In this document: positions 24,761 through 32,345 of the stretch, piece by piece
Numbering within the stretch: position 1 is the stretch's first letter
Layout of the letters: every line of letters starts with the position of its first letter
IMG/VR virus record: IMGVR_UViG_3300021511_000020
Span: 1-35,016 of that record
Direction: 5' to 3' (one strand)
Length of the DNA: 35,016 nt
Source of the DNA: a virus
Program-made: the position numbers and the translations under genes
The notes under the pieces: model-generated
Seen by the model: only the letters and a program-made list of their open reading frames with translations
The model's database searches: none
What the model was told of the DNA's origin: nothing

Positions 24761-27282
24761 GTCTACCGACAAGAGGGCTTGGATCTGGGCTTATCGTGTC
24801 CAGGGGCCTCGGGTCCCCTGGACGAGTGTATCCAGAACAGTTCTTTTGTCTCGGCCTGGAAGGCCCGGCCCTGGCCAACCAAGCTGCGCTTAGCTGGCCA
24901 AGCCCGCTGACCCCTCCCCCAAACCCTACCGTGGCCTATTGCGGCGGATTGCAGTGGTCCGGGGCCGGTTTTGTCCTTCAGTGGAAACAAGGGGTATGGA
25001 CTGTCCCGATCACCGGTCTGGACGGAGTGCCTTATTCGATCAGCGGAACCGGCGAGGATGATATTTGGATCGGGGTCAGCAACGGGTTTGCCCGACCGTT
25101 TCGGTTGTACCACTGGGATGGCTCAACACTGACCCTGCAAACGCTGCCAAACCAGGCGACAGCGATCAACTCCCGTATGGTTGTTCGGTCGTGGGATCGG
25201 AACCGTGTTTGGTGCGCTGGAACATGTAACGGACACTGGCGGCTATGGTGGACTGAAACGGCAGGCGCGACGTGGTACACCCTTGTAACAGCCCCGATCC
25301 CGCTCACTATCCTTCCAGTTAGCGATGACGAAATCTATCTGGTCGGGGGCAGCAGCTGGACTAACCCAGGTGTTTACTACTGGTCCCCTGGCACAAACCT
25401 GATCATGGAAAGCGCCAGCGCCGGATTGCCGATCTATGAATCCGGCGCTGGCGGAACACATAACTACTGTGGGTGTGCCTGGACAGGGGAGGACAAAAAC
25501 GATATCTGGGTTATCACGGCGGGCGATATCAACATTGGGATCGGCGCGTGGTTGTACCGTGGGAAAATTGGCGGACCATGGACTCGGATCCAAAGGCTAG
25601 ACACCGTCGGTGGCTACCCTGCGAATTATTCGGTGAACATCGTTGGGCGCACGATGTGGATGGATAAAAGCGGGATCCTGACAACGATTGCGTCTCAACA
25701 CTGGGTTAACCCGGATTTGTTTATGCAGGGCGATCCGCTTGCTGGCCCGCTACAGGTGGTGGACGATCCGGGAACCACCAATATGGGATCGGGAGAACAG
25801 TCCGGAGCTGGCGGACACTGGATGATGTCTGACAATGGTCGCGGAAGGCTCTACGTTCCAGCGACAGGTTGGGAAACCCCACCCCTGAGCGTACCGCCAC
25901 ACCCGTACCAGTGGTCGAACATCCACGGGGCGCTAGTGATAGCTGGCGGTGAGCCTCGGGCCCAGATAGAAGCCGTTAACCTAGTGCCAGATGTCATTGG
26001 CGGCGGGTCAATAGAAACCCAGCGGGACATGGAGCTAGACATGACGCAGACATTTGCATGTTCGGTTGATGCCCCGGACCAGACCAAGAACATCTCGCTA
26101 GCAATTGACGGTTGGGTCGATGCGCCCCCCGTTCCCATTGGCTACGTCGGCGGGCGGCAGGCGACAGGGGCCCCGTTCATCTTGCAGTACAAGGGCGGTG
26201 TCTGGTCTGCTATGACGAGGCTTAGCCCTGGAGGCTCTATCTATTCGATTGCCGCTGTCAGCGAAGACCGTATTTGGGTTGGCAGGTTCGTCGGGGCTGG
26301 CGGGGTGCCATGGGTGGACTTCTGGAACGGCACTGCGTGGTCGCAGCAGTCGCTACCTGGAGCCGTGTACAGTTCGTTCAACAACTACGTCAGCGTGTCT
26401 GCTTTCGACGAGAACACGGCGTTCTGCCTCGCCTCCATGCCAAGCACTGGCCACGAGATGGTATGGAAGACGAACGACGGCGGCGCGAGCTGGGCTCAGA
26501 TCAACAATGGGTACGCTCCTGGGTATGCGAATCTCCGTCGTGGCGACCCGAGGGGGATACTCGCAGTCGGGGCAGACGAGTGCTGGGTGTTTGGAAAACC
26601 GGCGAACACAACCTATGCCGCCATTTGGCACTACAAGTCCGGCACCTGGGCGTGCCCAAACGTGTCAAAGGGGATTCCTGCGCTGACCATGTCGCCGTTC
26701 TACTATCACAATATCACGATGGCAAAGTCCGCCGTCGTTCCGTATAACGAAAACGACATGCTCTTCATGGACGGCGGAAGCGGGCTGGGTGGGGTGGGCA
26801 TACGGATCTGGCGTGGCAATATGACGGCCGGCTTCAGCCTTGTCAACTCGATGGACGTCGCGGGCGGGTACGGCTTCGAATACGCAGCCATCGCTGGCGT
26901 TGCCAGGAACGGAGCGATGGACGAGAACGGTGTGATGGTGTTGAACGCCCGCAGGAGTGGGTCCGGCGGGCTCATTCTTCAAGGCGACCCGCTTGCCGGG
27001 CCGCTGGTCGAGGTTTCAACTGCCATGTCGTCTGTAGCAGAGTCCGAATCGTTCGGAGGCGACGGATTTTATTTCGTACAGGATAACGCCCAGGGATACT
27101 TTTTTGACGGTGCGACGTGGGCGGCTCCCCCATCGACTGCGCCGGACCAGTGGGGGAACGTCAAGGGGGCAGATGTGCTGTCTCAAGCAATGCCCGGGTA
27201 CGTGGGCATTGCCATATCTCTTGAATATGGTGGAGAATCTTTAGATATTAACATGGCGGTTGAAGACGCCGGATGCCTGTGA
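24757..27282 (+). CDS. duplicated beta-propeller receptor-binding candidate
   Basis: An 841-residue protein built of two similar halves. Half A covers about residues 56-405 and half B about 456-815. Shared landmarks in the same order are GFVLQWKQGVW / PFILQYKGGVW, DDIWIGV / DRIWVGR and QGDPLAGPL (near 325 and 743). Half B has an Asp-box-like TNDGGASW, the hairpin motif of sialidase-type propellers; half A has a degenerate copy. Each half is probably one propeller. The protein ends the fibre cluster and fits a carbohydrate-binding or degrading tip, though I see no catalytic set. The four-base overlap with the fibre gene suggests coupled translation. Confidence 0.65.
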   Translation: MSLPTRGLGSGLIVSRGLGSPGRVYPEQFFCLGLEGPALANQAALSWPSPLTPPPNPTVAYCGGLQWSGAGFVLQWKQGVWTVPITGLDGVPYSISGTGEDDIWIGVSNGFARPFRLYHWDGSTLTLQTLPNQATAINSRMVVRSWDRNRVWCAGTCNGHWRLWWTETAGATWYTLVTAPIPLTILPVSDDEIYLVGGSSWTNPGVYYWSPGTNLIMESASAGLPIYESGAGGTHNYCGCAWTGEDKNDIWVITAGDINIGIGAWLYRGKIGGPWTRIQRLDTVGGYPANYSVNIVGRTMWMDKSGILTTIASQHWVNPDLFMQGDPLAGPLQVVDDPGTTNMGSGEQSGAGGHWMMSDNGRGRLYVPATGWETPPLSVPPHPYQWSNIHGALVIAGGEPRAQIEAVNLVPDVIGGGSIETQRDMELDMTQTFACSVDAPDQTKNISLAIDGWVDAPPVPIGYVGGRQATGAPFILQYKGGVWSAMTRLSPGGSIYSIAAVSEDRIWVGRFVGAGGVPWVDFWNGTAWSQQSLPGAVYSSFNNYVSVSAFDENTAFCLASMPSTGHEMVWKTNDGGASWAQINNGYAPGYANLRRGDPRGILAVGADECWVFGKPANTTYAAIWHYKSGTWACPNVSKGIPALTMSPFYYHNITMAKSAVVPYNENDMLFMDGGSGLGGVGIRIWRGNMTAGFSLVNSMDVAGGYGFEYAAIAGVARNGAMDENGVMVLNARRSGSGGLILQGDPLAGPLVEVSTAMSSVAESESFGGDGFYFVQDNAQGYFFDGATWAAPPSTAPDQWGNVKGADVLSQAMPGYVGIAISLEYGGESLDINMAVEDAGCL

Positions 27283-27308
27283 TACCGTTATTGTAAGGAG
27301 CATTACGT

Positions 27309-27692
27309 ATGAAAAAGCTATTGGTTTGTGTTGTGTTGTCGTTTTTCATAACTAGCTGTGCCGCCTGGGTTCCAGGCACGAAGACGGAGAGCAACGTCAG
27401 AAAGACTGTTGAGCTTGTCAAAAGCCTCAGCAAAATCGGCGTGCCTGCCGCGTGCGAGTTCATCAAAATCAACAAATGCAAGTACGGCGTTGTTTGTGAC
27501 GAACTCAAAAAGTGTCACGATGTCCAGAACAAAATCATGTCTGGGGTTGAGCTTGCCGTTGTCATGGCCAACAAGTCAATCGACTTGCTCGTTGCCGGTG
27601 ACACAGCTGGCGCTGATATGTATGCCCTCGCGGCCCTCGAGGTACTGGCAGAGGTGCAGCTTTTGCTTAAGGAGCTTGGGATTAAGATATGA
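27309..27692 (+). CDS. small lipoprotein, possible spanin or exclusion protein
   Basis: A 127-residue protein with a clean lipoprotein signal: KK, hydrophobic core, then ITSC with Cys17 as the lipidated residue. The mature part is helical with two close Cys-rich stretches (CEFIKINKCKYGVVCDELKKC). A good ribosome site (AAGGAG) precedes the ATG. It opens the lysis block, where an outer-membrane spanin subunit would be expected, but it is longer than typical o-spanins and not Pro-rich. A superinfection-exclusion role is equally possible. Confidence 0.55.
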   Translation: MKKLLVCVVLSFFITSCAAWVPGTKTESNVRKTVELVKSLSKIGVPAACEFIKINKCKYGVVCDELKKCHDVQNKIMSGVELAVVMANKSIDLLVAGDTAGADMYALAALEVLAEVQLLLKELGIKI

Positions 27693-27880
27693 CAGGAGTT
27701 GCCCAAATGATTCTCGCCCTCATGGTGCAGCCACTTAGGGAGGCGCTAGAAGACGAGACAAAGGTAAGGAAAATTACGCTTGAGGATGCCATCAAGATCC
27801 AGCTCGAATTGCACAAGGCTACATCTGAGCTAGCAGACGAGATTCGGCGGACCCAGCGTGAGGACTGGGAGCAGGAATGA
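27689..27880 (+). CDS. small helical protein of lysis block
   Basis: A 63-residue, charged and probably fully helical protein (LREALEDETKVRKITLEDAI and following). Its ATG overlaps the lipoprotein stop and its stop overlaps the next ATG. No membrane segment is clear except a weak hydrophobic start (GVAQMILALMV). Function is unknown; position suggests a lysis accessory. Confidence 0.45.
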   Translation: MTGVAQMILALMVQPLREALEDETKVRKITLEDAIKIQLELHKATSELADEIRRTQREDWEQE

Positions 27881-28041
27881 ACTGGGAAGAGATGGTAAAT
27901 AGCGGACTCTTGGTCACGCTGATTGGCATGGTGGCGTGGTGCATCAAGCTGGTTGGGAACCATACGGTACACAGGCTGGATGCTATCGAAGAGAAGCTTG
28001 ACAGTCTTGACAGCAGACTGACGAAATGGATTACCAAATGA
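27877..28041 (+). CDS. 54-residue single-pass membrane protein, holin candidate
   Basis: A 54-residue protein starting at an ATG that overlaps the previous stop (ATGA). Residues 9-27 (SGLLVTLIGMVAWCIKLVG) form one membrane helix. A short amphipathic, coiled-coil-like tail follows (LDAIEEKLDSLDSRL). Small phage holins with one helix and a charged tail look like this. It precedes another small membrane protein, making a possible holin pair. Too short for homology to be judged by eye. Confidence 0.45.
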   Translation: MNWEEMVNSGLLVTLIGMVAWCIKLVGNHTVHRLDAIEEKLDSLDSRLTKWITK

Positions 28042-28232
28042 CATGGCTTTCTGAGAATTGGTGGATCTTGGTATTGGTGGCTTCAGTGGTTACTGCCGTC
28101 GCCAAGATTGTGGATGAAAAGACCAACCACTGGACGGAGTTTGATGGATGGCAAAGGTGGGCAATGGTCGCGGTAAATCTGTTAAACTTAATCAAAGTAA
28201 CTCCGAGGCCTGGCAACCACCTGAAGAAGTAA
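28038..28232 (+). CDS. small membrane protein, holin candidate
   Basis: A 64-residue protein. The ATG at 28038 overlaps the previous stop; ATG 28026 in the same frame would add four residues. Residues 8-24 (WWILVLVASVVTAVAKI) are a membrane helix. A second weaker hydrophobic stretch lies at 40-53, and the end is basic (PRPGNHLKK), a usual holin feature. With the preceding membrane protein it forms the probable pore-forming step before the endolysin. Confidence 0.5.
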   Translation: MTWLSENWWILVLVASVVTAVAKIVDEKTNHWTEFDGWQRWAMVAVNLLNLIKVTPRPGNHLKK

Positions 28233-28555
28233 TCATACTTAGCAGTCGATGGGAGACAATCCGCTCAGGCGGGCTGTCTGACGCTAAGAAGGGCGAGATG
28301 GACCCGGGTAACCGCAAAATTAGAATCCATGAGGACATGCCAGCCGACGCGGGCGCAGTTTGGTTCCACGAGCTTGGCCATGCGGTAGCTGACAGCTGCG
28401 GGTTCAGCGATGCCGTAGAGTTCGCGGCCAAGATGGCGGGGATGGACGACGATCAGGCAACCAGGATGGTTGACGGCCTTGACGAGGTTGTTCAGCAGCT
28501 CTTTATGCAGGTGCTCTATGACACGCTCCGGAGAAACAAAATTGACTTTAGCTGA
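28148..28555 (+). CDS. HExxH metallopeptidase-like protein
   Basis: A 135-residue protein with WFHELGHAV (His74, Glu75, His78), the zinc-binding HExxH helix of ImmA/IrrE-type and other gluzincin-like peptidases. A strand (RKIRIHEDM) precedes it, as in phage ImmA-like domains, and the last helix (LYDTLRRNKIDF) is common in that group. GGAG lies eight bases before the ATG. It overlaps the membrane protein upstream and the endolysin downstream. Its substrate is unknown; ImmA-like proteins cleave repressors, but no repressor gene is seen. Confidence 0.65.
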   Translation: MAKVGNGRGKSVKLNQSNSEAWQPPEEVIILSSRWETIRSGGLSDAKKGEMDPGNRKIRIHEDMPADAGAVWFHELGHAVADSCGFSDAVEFAAKMAGMDDDQATRMVDGLDEVVQQLFMQVLYDTLRRNKIDFS

Positions 28556-29126
28556 GTGGCCAGACCATCTCCCCGGGTACGCCTGGTACCCGGCAAAGTG
28601 GCACGACAGAGGGCCGCCGTTCCACGGCCCCCCGTCTTTGGTTGTTATCCATAGCGGCAGTACCTCTCCGAGAGTGGCAGAGTACATCCGTCGAATGCCT
28701 GATGGCCGAAAGGTGAGCGCCCACTTCTCCTGGCATGGCGCTAGGGGCCTGTTCGTGCAACAGGTACACTTGACCAGGGAAGCTTGGCATGTGGGCGGGT
28801 CGAGGTTTGGGCTCAGTCGGGGACGCGTGAACCCGGTTTCTTACGGGATAGAGTTGCCAGGGCCCTGGCGAGAGAATCCAAGGAGCGACCGCCAGAAGCT
28901 GTTTTTGCGTAGCCTTCTAGACCAGCTTCGATCCTTCTGCGCTGACGAGTGCTATCTAACTGCTCATTCGTGGATTGACTACCGCAAGCATGACCCTGGA
29001 CCTGGCGTAACACCGTGCTGGTTTGACGGTCTGGGCTACAAGGTGGTTTGGCAGAAGTGTAGGGGGCGGCAAGTCGATGGGCTAGTCTACGCAGATGGAG
29101 GCGGCACCAAGCCGCCCACTCCTTGA
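28518..29126 (+). CDS. endolysin, N-acetylmuramoyl-L-alanine amidase
   Basis: A 202-residue Amidase_2/AmpD-type enzyme. Visible zinc ligands are His45 in VVIHSG and His150 in TAHSWI, with RKHDPGPG (156-163) supplying the third. A conserved SAHF (67-70) and EAWHVGGS (88-95) occur as in T7 lysozyme-like amidases. NPVSYGIEL is the usual strand. It cuts the amide bond between MurNAc and L-Ala. It has no wall-binding domain and no signal peptide, so it depends on a holin. Start is ATG 28518, or TTG 28542, which has GGAG eight bases upstream. The last 314 bases are antisense to the HD-domain gene. Confidence 0.85.
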   Translation: MTRSGETKLTLAEWPDHLPGYAWYPAKWHDRGPPFHGPPSLVVIHSGSTSPRVAEYIRRMPDGRKVSAHFSWHGARGLFVQQVHLTREAWHVGGSRFGLSRGRVNPVSYGIELPGPWRENPRSDRQKLFLRSLLDQLRSFCADECYLTAHSWIDYRKHDPGPGVTPCWFDGLGYKVVWQKCRGRQVDGLVYADGGGTKPPTP

Positions 29127-29547
29127 GCCTACTAGCGTCTGACTTACAGTTCTGGAATCCCGCAACTATACATCCATTTTCCATGTAGCTACAGGCCTCG
29201 TCGTAGTACTCCAGCCACTCCCCAGTAAGCTTCACAAGGAAATTATACATCCACGCAGGCATTTCTGCCATCGCAAGCTTGTCAGCTGCCGCCAACTTGC
29301 TGGGCTCAATTCCCATCATCTTCGCGTAACTGACAGAATGGCCCGCAACCATTTCCCAATACTCACTCCCAAGCACAAGAGCAGCAAGTCTAGCGCCACC
29401 CTTCGGATGAAACTTCCCATGTTCACCATCCATATCTTTGCAGCCAAGGTACCCAAGGTCGTGAACGAAAATGCACAAGTACTCGGCCGCCGACGGCCGC
29501 TCTCCGTATAGCATTTTCCATGCCTTCGCTACATACCACGGGTGCAA
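28813..29547 (-). CDS. HD-domain protein, 3' end antisense to endolysin
   Basis: A 244-residue protein from TTG 29547. Residues 29-30 are the HD pair in FVHDLGY, followed by a metal-site-like GEHGKFHPKGG and MVAGHS. This is the pattern of a phage HD-domain (metal-dependent phosphohydrolase) family. The frame is open upstream to just after the previous stop, and those codons read YGAHQFLLHPW, which resembles the family's usual N-terminus, so translation may begin at a non-standard codon such as CTG 29571. Family similarity seems to end near residue 160. The remaining ~84 residues are basic, low in order and lie wholly opposite the endolysin gene. Convergent overlap is 314 bases. Confidence 0.65.
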   Translation of the reverse strand: MHPWYVAKAWKMLYGERPSAAEYLCIFVHDLGYLGCKDMDGEHGKFHPKGGARLAALVLGSEYWEMVAGHSVSYAKMMGIEPSKLAAADKLAMAEMPAWMYNFLVKLTGEWLEYYDEACSYMENGCIVAGFQNCKSDASRLKEWAAWCRLHLRRLAHRLAAPYTSAKPPCSPDRQTSTVLRQVQGHACGSQSTNEQLDSTRQRRRIEAGLEGYAKTASGGRSLDSLARALATLSRKKPGSRVPD

Positions 29548-29578
29548 CAGAAACTGGTGTGCCCCATACAGGAGCGAC

Positions 29579-29818
29579 TTAGTCGGTCAACCCCTTTGAG
29601 TCAAGCCACTCCTCGAGAATAAAGTTCACAAGCCCGCCAATGCCACGGCACTGCTTGCCCTCGAAGCCCGGGTGCAGGTACTCGACCAGCCCGGCATGAA
29701 TGAAGTTGGCAATCTTGACGTTCTTCATCATCATGTCCCTGTCGGTCCAGCAGTGCTTGGCTGCTCGTTCCTTAACCCAGCTCTGGTATCTCTGCACATA
29801 TTCGTCTGCTTTTCCCAT
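29579..29818 (-). CDS. hypothetical small protein of early operon
   Basis: A 79-residue helical protein with KADEYVQRYQSWVKERA and a C-terminal FILEEWLDSKG helix. ATG 29818 has a perfect AGGAGAGAGA directly before it. The longer open frame to 29947 would cross the preceding gene and lacks such a site. No domain is recognised. Confidence 0.55.
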   Translation of the reverse strand: MGKADEYVQRYQSWVKERAAKHCWTDRDMMMKNVKIANFIHAGLVEYLHPGFEGKQCRGIGGLVNFILEEWLDSKGLTD

Positions 29819-29826
29819 TCTCTCTC

Positions 29827-30036
29827 CTATTTTGCTTTCCATAGAAAGCCGGCTGGCACGAGCCAGCCGGCTTTCCCATACCTCTTTGATGAAACGAAGT
29901 GAAGCCCCCGGAGAGCGTGATAGCCTTTGTAAAAACCCCACCTCCACTCCCCAAGGAGGAACCGGACCCGTGTATTAACGGGGAAGACGTCCCTGTCGTG
30001 GTCCAACCACCTACCGGGACCCGCCCCTCTTGGCAT
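29827..30036 (-). CDS. 69-residue hypothetical protein
   Basis: ATG 30036 has AGGAG seven bases upstream. The stop at 29827 merges into the ribosome site of the next gene, a tight operon arrangement. The protein is rich in Trp, Gly, Arg and Phe (RFLLGEWRWGFYKGY) and is not recognised. Its last residues are encoded by a 14-bp perfect hairpin. It overlaps the upstream gene by 26 bases. Confidence 0.45.
   Translation of the reverse strand: MPRGAGPGRWLDHDRDVFPVNTRVRFLLGEWRWGFYKGYHALRGLHFVSSKRYGKAGWLVPAGFLWKAK
29844..29875 (-). other. perfect 14-bp hairpin
   Basis: GAAAGCCGGCTGGC (29844-29857) pairs exactly with 29862-29875 around an ACGA (plus) or TCGT (minus) loop. Neither strand has a clear U-run after it, so it is not a standard terminator. 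It lies at the 3' end of the 69-residue gene, 26 bases before the next start, and may act as an mRNA-processing or stability element. Confidence 0.6.
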
Positions 30037-30409
30037 CGTAGCGCTCCTGACATTCGTCACACCGGACCTTGGTCCACCCGCCAAACCTAATTTCTCCGGG
30101 CTTGCCGCAGGCCTCGCAAGTCCTTGCCGCCTCCCCCTCGGCTACGCCGATCAGCCTATGGGCCTCTTCCATGGCGCTCTGCCGGACCCCCTTCACATAG
30201 AACCGCAATCCGCCAAACTTCTCTTTAACCTGAACAGCCACAATCCCGGCATCGAGCTTTTCAAGCGCGGCGGACAATCTGTAAATGATATCAAACCATC
30301 CGTCGCCGGGAAATCCCCAGCACATACAAGTTTCGCTCATGGGCAGCACACGCTGCCGGTACAGATTTGGAAAATCTGCGCAAAGTTTCTTATCTAGCTC
30401 TTTTTCCAT
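30011..30409 (-). CDS. conserved phage protein with C-terminal zinc ribbon
   Basis: A 132-residue protein. A CMCWGFPGDGWFDIIY segment (28-43) and VAVQVKEKFGGLRFYV (58-72) are well-known landmarks of a widespread, uncharacterised phage family. A four-cysteine zinc ribbon follows (C98, C101, C117, C120). The ATG follows an AGGGG-type site. Its role is unknown; early-operon position suggests nucleic-acid work. Confidence 0.65.
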   Translation of the reverse strand: MEKELDKKLCADFPNLYRQRVLPMSETCMCWGFPGDGWFDIIYRLSAALEKLDAGIVAVQVKEKFGGLRFYVKGVRQSAMEEAHRLIGVAEGEAARTCEACGKPGEIRFGGWTKVRCDECQERYDAKRGGSR

Positions 30410-30648
30410 TTTGGCAGCCCCTTGTTTGAGTTATGCAGCTCTTCCAATGCTAAAAACAACAACTCCCAAAATCCATCAGACCTGCGGTGGCAAAAGGGCG
30501 AATCCGTCCGCAATCCGCCGTCAATCTCGGCCTCGTACTGCCCGTTGATTGCCGTCCCACCGCCGGTATTTGCAATGTTGAGCACCCCAAGTTTTCTCTT
30601 GTGCTTCTCGACACCGTACGGGACCATCTCTACCGTTACTCGCAACAT
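30394..30648 (-). CDS. small conserved phage protein
   Basis: An 84-residue protein. Its start, LRVTVEMVPYGVEKHKRKLG, then IANTGGGT and GQYEAEI, matches a small beta-rich family common in phages and of unknown function. AGGAGAGAGAG immediately before ATG 30648 fixes the start. The stop overlaps the next gene's ATG. Confidence 0.6.
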   Translation of the reverse strand: MLRVTVEMVPYGVEKHKRKLGVLNIANTGGGTAINGQYEAEIDGGLRTDSPFCHRRSDGFWELLFLALEELHNSNKGLPKWKKS

Positions 30649-30659
30649 CTCTCTCTCTC

Positions 30660-31427
30660 CTAAGCTCCGGACAGGGCCCTGCCCTCGTCCTCTCGTTTGC
30701 GTGACCTGCTCCAACTACCGCACGCGGAGCATCTGTACTGCCTGAACCTGGACAGCCCCTTGAAGACGAACCCACGCCGCACCATCTTCTTGGACCCGCA
30801 CCTGGGGCACACCGGGCGGTCTACGTACACACCAAGGTTCGGCATGCCGTCGGCATACGGAGCAAGTTTCGTATACACCCTCTGGAGTAGGCGCACGTCC
30901 TGCTCGCAGTACGCCACCATCATCTTCCACGCCTTTTCGCTCCCCGCAAGGCAGTCTGCCCACATCTTTATGCCGGCATGCTTTTTCTTTTGGCCAAGCC
31001 CAAGGCCCTTGCCAAGGTCGTCGAGCTTGTTCGACATGAATGCGAAGTGCCTTCTGGCGATCTTCAGTGTGTCAACAACGCGATACGGCGAAGGTGGGCA
31101 CATGCCGTGATGCAGGAAGCGAGTGTTCGCCCTCTTGATGTCGAACTTCACTGCGTTGTGCGCAACAACAATGTCAGCGGCATCGAGCAGGTCCCACAGT
31201 TTTCTCATGACAAGGGAGTCATCGGTTGGATTCTCTGCGTACAGATCCTTGAACTCCGGCAGAAGTGACTTATGCATCTTCTTTTGCCCAAGCCACTTCG
31301 CGCACCAGCACAGCACATACCAATCCTGCTCCACCTGTGACATGGAGGCGACCTCCTTCCACAGTGACCAAATGAATGCTATGCCGGGCGCTGTCTCAAT
31401 GTCCAGGAATAGAATCTTGGGATTCAA
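30660..31427 (-). CDS. DEDDy 3'-5' exonuclease with C-terminal zinc ribbon
   Basis: A 255-residue RNase H-like exonuclease. Asp9 and Glu11 lie in FLDIET. HNAVKFD supplies Asp96, and YCEQD (Tyr173, Asp177) is the DEDDy signature. A zinc ribbon (C207, C210, C233, C236) and a basic tail close the protein; this fusion recurs in phages. It resembles PolB-type proofreading domains without a polymerase. It would trim 3' ends during replication or recombination. Start is TTG 31427, with GGAGG six bases upstream. Confidence 0.8.
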   Translation of the reverse strand: MNPKILFLDIETAPGIAFIWSLWKEVASMSQVEQDWYVLCWCAKWLGQKKMHKSLLPEFKDLYAENPTDDSLVMRKLWDLLDAADIVVAHNAVKFDIKRANTRFLHHGMCPPSPYRVVDTLKIARRHFAFMSNKLDDLGKGLGLGQKKKHAGIKMWADCLAGSEKAWKMMVAYCEQDVRLLQRVYTKLAPYADGMPNLGVYVDRPVCPRCGSKKMVRRGFVFKGLSRFRQYRCSACGSWSRSRKREDEGRALSGA

Positions 31428-31593
31428 TTAGGACCTCCACGTCAAGCCCGCCATTTAAAATAAACCAAGCTTCGAGGTCCTTAAGCGGACAATCGATAAA
31501 CCTCTTTGCCAGTGGGGCGATACCGCATATGACATCACCGTCGCACAATACGTCTAAGCTAAGCTTATCGTTTTTCAGGTTAAGAAGTCTCAA
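31396..31593 (-). CDS. hypothetical small acidic protein
   Basis: A 65-residue protein from TTG 31593 (GGGA upstream), or 77 residues from TTG 31629. The longer version overlaps the preceding gene by 50 bases, so I prefer the shorter. It is beta- and acid-rich (LDVLCDGDVICGIAPL, LEAWFILNGGLDVEVLI). The end overlaps the exonuclease start by 32 bases. No family is recognised. Confidence 0.4.
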   Translation of the reverse strand: MRLLNLKNDKLSLDVLCDGDVICGIAPLAKRFIDCPLKDLEAWFILNGGLDVEVLIESQDSIPGH

Positions 31594-31945
31594 CTGCGGT
31601 CCCAAGCTCAAGCGAGATGTTTCGCCCAACGGACCGCTCGTTTACGTAGGTTCTGGCCTTGAGCTTTTCGTCAACCCTACGGATGACCCAATCCCTATCG
31701 CAGTCCAGCACGTCGCACACATGGTCAAGCGAAAGGAAACCTGGCTCTGCGTATTCGCCCTCCCCGTTCAACCACATTTTGGCATGAACACCGTGCATCT
31801 TCTTGGTTGTGCTAGGGTCTGGCGTGAATTTGTAGTCGAGGTAGTCGTTAATCATCCGCGCAAGCATGGCCGCAGCCAGGGTCGCATGCTCAATCGGGTA
31901 CTTGCTCCTGCCGTTCAGGTACAGGTCAGAGGCAGATATTTTCAT
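31580..31945 (-). CDS. hypothetical protein with HTH-like segment
   Basis: A 121-residue protein with AAGGAG before ATG 31945. The stretch LSLDHVCDVLDCDRDWVIRRV near residues 72-92 has the shape of a helix-turn-helix; the flanking segments are helical and charged. The open frame continues upstream to 32107, but those residues lie over the neighbouring gene. A regulatory role is only suggested by that motif. Confidence 0.5.
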   Translation of the reverse strand: MKISASDLYLNGRSKYPIEHATLAAAMLARMINDYLDYKFTPDPSTTKKMHGVHAKMWLNGEGEYAEPGFLSLDHVCDVLDCDRDWVIRRVDEKLKARTYVNERSVGRNISLELGTAVETS

Positions 31946-31946
31946 G

Positions 31947-32345
31947 CTAACTCCTTGGGCACATGCAGCCGCTGTTGCCACAGTGGTGGCAACACTCTGC
32001 AGTGTACAGCGACGGCCCAACGTGCTCAAGTCTGCGAATCTCTGCCGGCGTGGTAACGCCGCTCTTAAGGCCGTCCTCGATTCCCCTGTTCTTGAGACTT
32101 GACGCATGGGCCAAGTATGGGTCTGCGATTTTGTACTGCCCGGGCCTCTCGCTTAGCTCGAACGACTTCTGCCAGGCGCTCGTGTGAGATAGGCCAAAGG
32201 TGTAGGGCTTGTCCTTGCATGTTACTGTAGCCGTCTTGGCCGTTACATAAGACAGCGTGTATTCTACGGGCGGATTCAAGCGCGTATCCAAAAATTTCAT
32301 CCCACAAATAAGGTCAGCGTTGCAAATAAGTTCATGTAGCGTCAT
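31947..32345 (-). CDS. hypothetical protein with C-terminal Cys/His cluster
   Basis: A 132-residue protein. The start overlaps the nuclease stop (ATGA) and is preceded by GGGAGAGAGAG. The N-terminal half is beta-rich (YTLSYVTAKTATVTCKDKPY). The middle is helical, and the end CCHHCGNSGCMC (118-129) could bind zinc. Not recognised. Confidence 0.5.
   Translation of the reverse strand: MTLHELICNADLICGMKFLDTRLNPPVEYTLSYVTAKTATVTCKDKPYTFGLSHTSAWQKSFELSERPGQYKIADPYLAHASSLKNRGIEDGLKSGVTTPAEIRRLEHVGPSLYTAECCHHCGNSGCMCPRS

Noticed and set aside
31946-32107. N-terminal extension of the HTH-like protein
   Set aside because: It covers the neighbouring gene, while a strong AAGGAG sits at the internal ATG 31945.
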